From: Rhodospirillaceae bacterium
Lineage (GTDB): Bacteria > Pseudomonadota > Alphaproteobacteria > Rhodospirillales > Magnetospirillaceae
NCBI GenBank assembly: GCA_030151865.1
Contig: JASLCK010000153.1
Span: forward strand, 1 to 5,228
Length of the DNA stretch: 5,228 nucleotides
Direction of reading: 5' to 3'
This document shows positions 5,169 through 5,228 of this stretch, piece after piece. How positions within the stretch are numbered: the first letter of the stretch is position 1; each line of letters begins with the position of its first letter. A program made the position numbers and the translations under genes. The notes beneath the pieces are model-generated. The model saw nothing but the letters and a program-made list of their open reading frames with translations, was not told where the DNA came from and made no database searches.

Positions 5169-5228
5169 TGGCGGGAGTGACGGGACTCGAACCCGCGACC
5201 TCCGGCGTGACAGGCCGGCGCTCTAACC
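5169..5228 (-). tRNA. tRNA-Asp (anticodon GTC), 5' end cut by window edge
   Basis: The minus strand from 5228 gives the 3' 60 bases of a tRNA; by comparison with a 77-base tRNA-Asp, about 17 bases (acceptor 5' strand and part of the D arm) are beyond the edge. The anticodon arm is CCGGC-CTGTCAC-GCCGG, with anticodon GTC at 5211-5209. The T arm is GCGGG-TTCGAGT-CCCGT, followed by acceptor strand CACTCCC, discriminator G (5172) and an encoded CCA (5171-5169). The G discriminator and GTC anticodon are identity elements of tRNA-Asp. It is oriented like the nuo genes, 207 bases upstream of nuoA. Confidence 0.95.

Noticed and set aside
1..5228. Mobile elements, CRISPR arrays, defence or toxin-antitoxin genes
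   Set aside because: Both strands were read for such signals. The window is filled by conserved nuo genes, a tRNA fragment and a short leader, with no transposase, spaced repeats or integration duplication; the 3' end of the tRNA is not repeated elsewhere in the window as an attachment site.

Overview
The window is the promoter-proximal end of a bacterial complex I (NADH:quinone oxidoreductase, NDH-1) operon. Everything recognisable is encoded on the minus strand, so transcription runs from high to low coordinates. The order is a 5'-truncated tRNA-Asp(GTC), a leader of about 207 bases, then nuoA, nuoB, nuoC, nuoD, nuoE, nuoF and the first 110 codons of nuoG, which runs off the left edge. Identification rests on the iron-sulfur, FMN/NADH and quinone-site motifs visible in each translated protein.

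The organism is most likely an alphaproteobacterium, plausibly of the Rhodospirillales/Magnetospirillum type. The reasons are separate nuoC and nuoD genes (fused in E. coli), tight A-to-G gene order without inserted ORFs, NuoA/B/D sequences close to the mitochondrial ND3/PSST/49-kDa type, and a NuoE C-terminal tail resembling that of mitochondrial NDUFV2. Genus is an inference. Base composition is moderately GC-rich and uniform, with no sign of transfer, mobile elements, CRISPR or foreign genes.

The genes make a continuous route for electrons. NuoF takes hydride from NADH onto FMN and passes electrons through N3; NuoE holds the side cluster N1a; NuoG carries N1b, N5 and further clusters; NuoB holds terminal cluster N2; and NuoB with NuoD forms the quinone pocket. 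NuoC braces the connecting module. NuoA is a membrane subunit at the joint between peripheral arm and membrane arm. The other membrane subunits (H, J-N) and NuoI are presumably beyond the left edge. Gene junctions are very tight: nuoA/nuoB and nuoD/nuoE overlap, nuoE/nuoF and nuoC/nuoD are 1-2 bases apart, nuoF/nuoG 9 bases and nuoB/nuoC 24 bases, which points to translational coupling and fixed subunit ratios.

I found no undescribed system. The only part not explained by known genes is the nuoA leader (4962-5168). It lacks a convincing sigma-70 promoter or terminator but holds a cluster of AGCCA/TGGCT pentamers with dyad symmetry and a longer inverted repeat whose loop carries a perfect but start-less Shine-Dalgarno sequence. 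Both are modest leads, not established elements.
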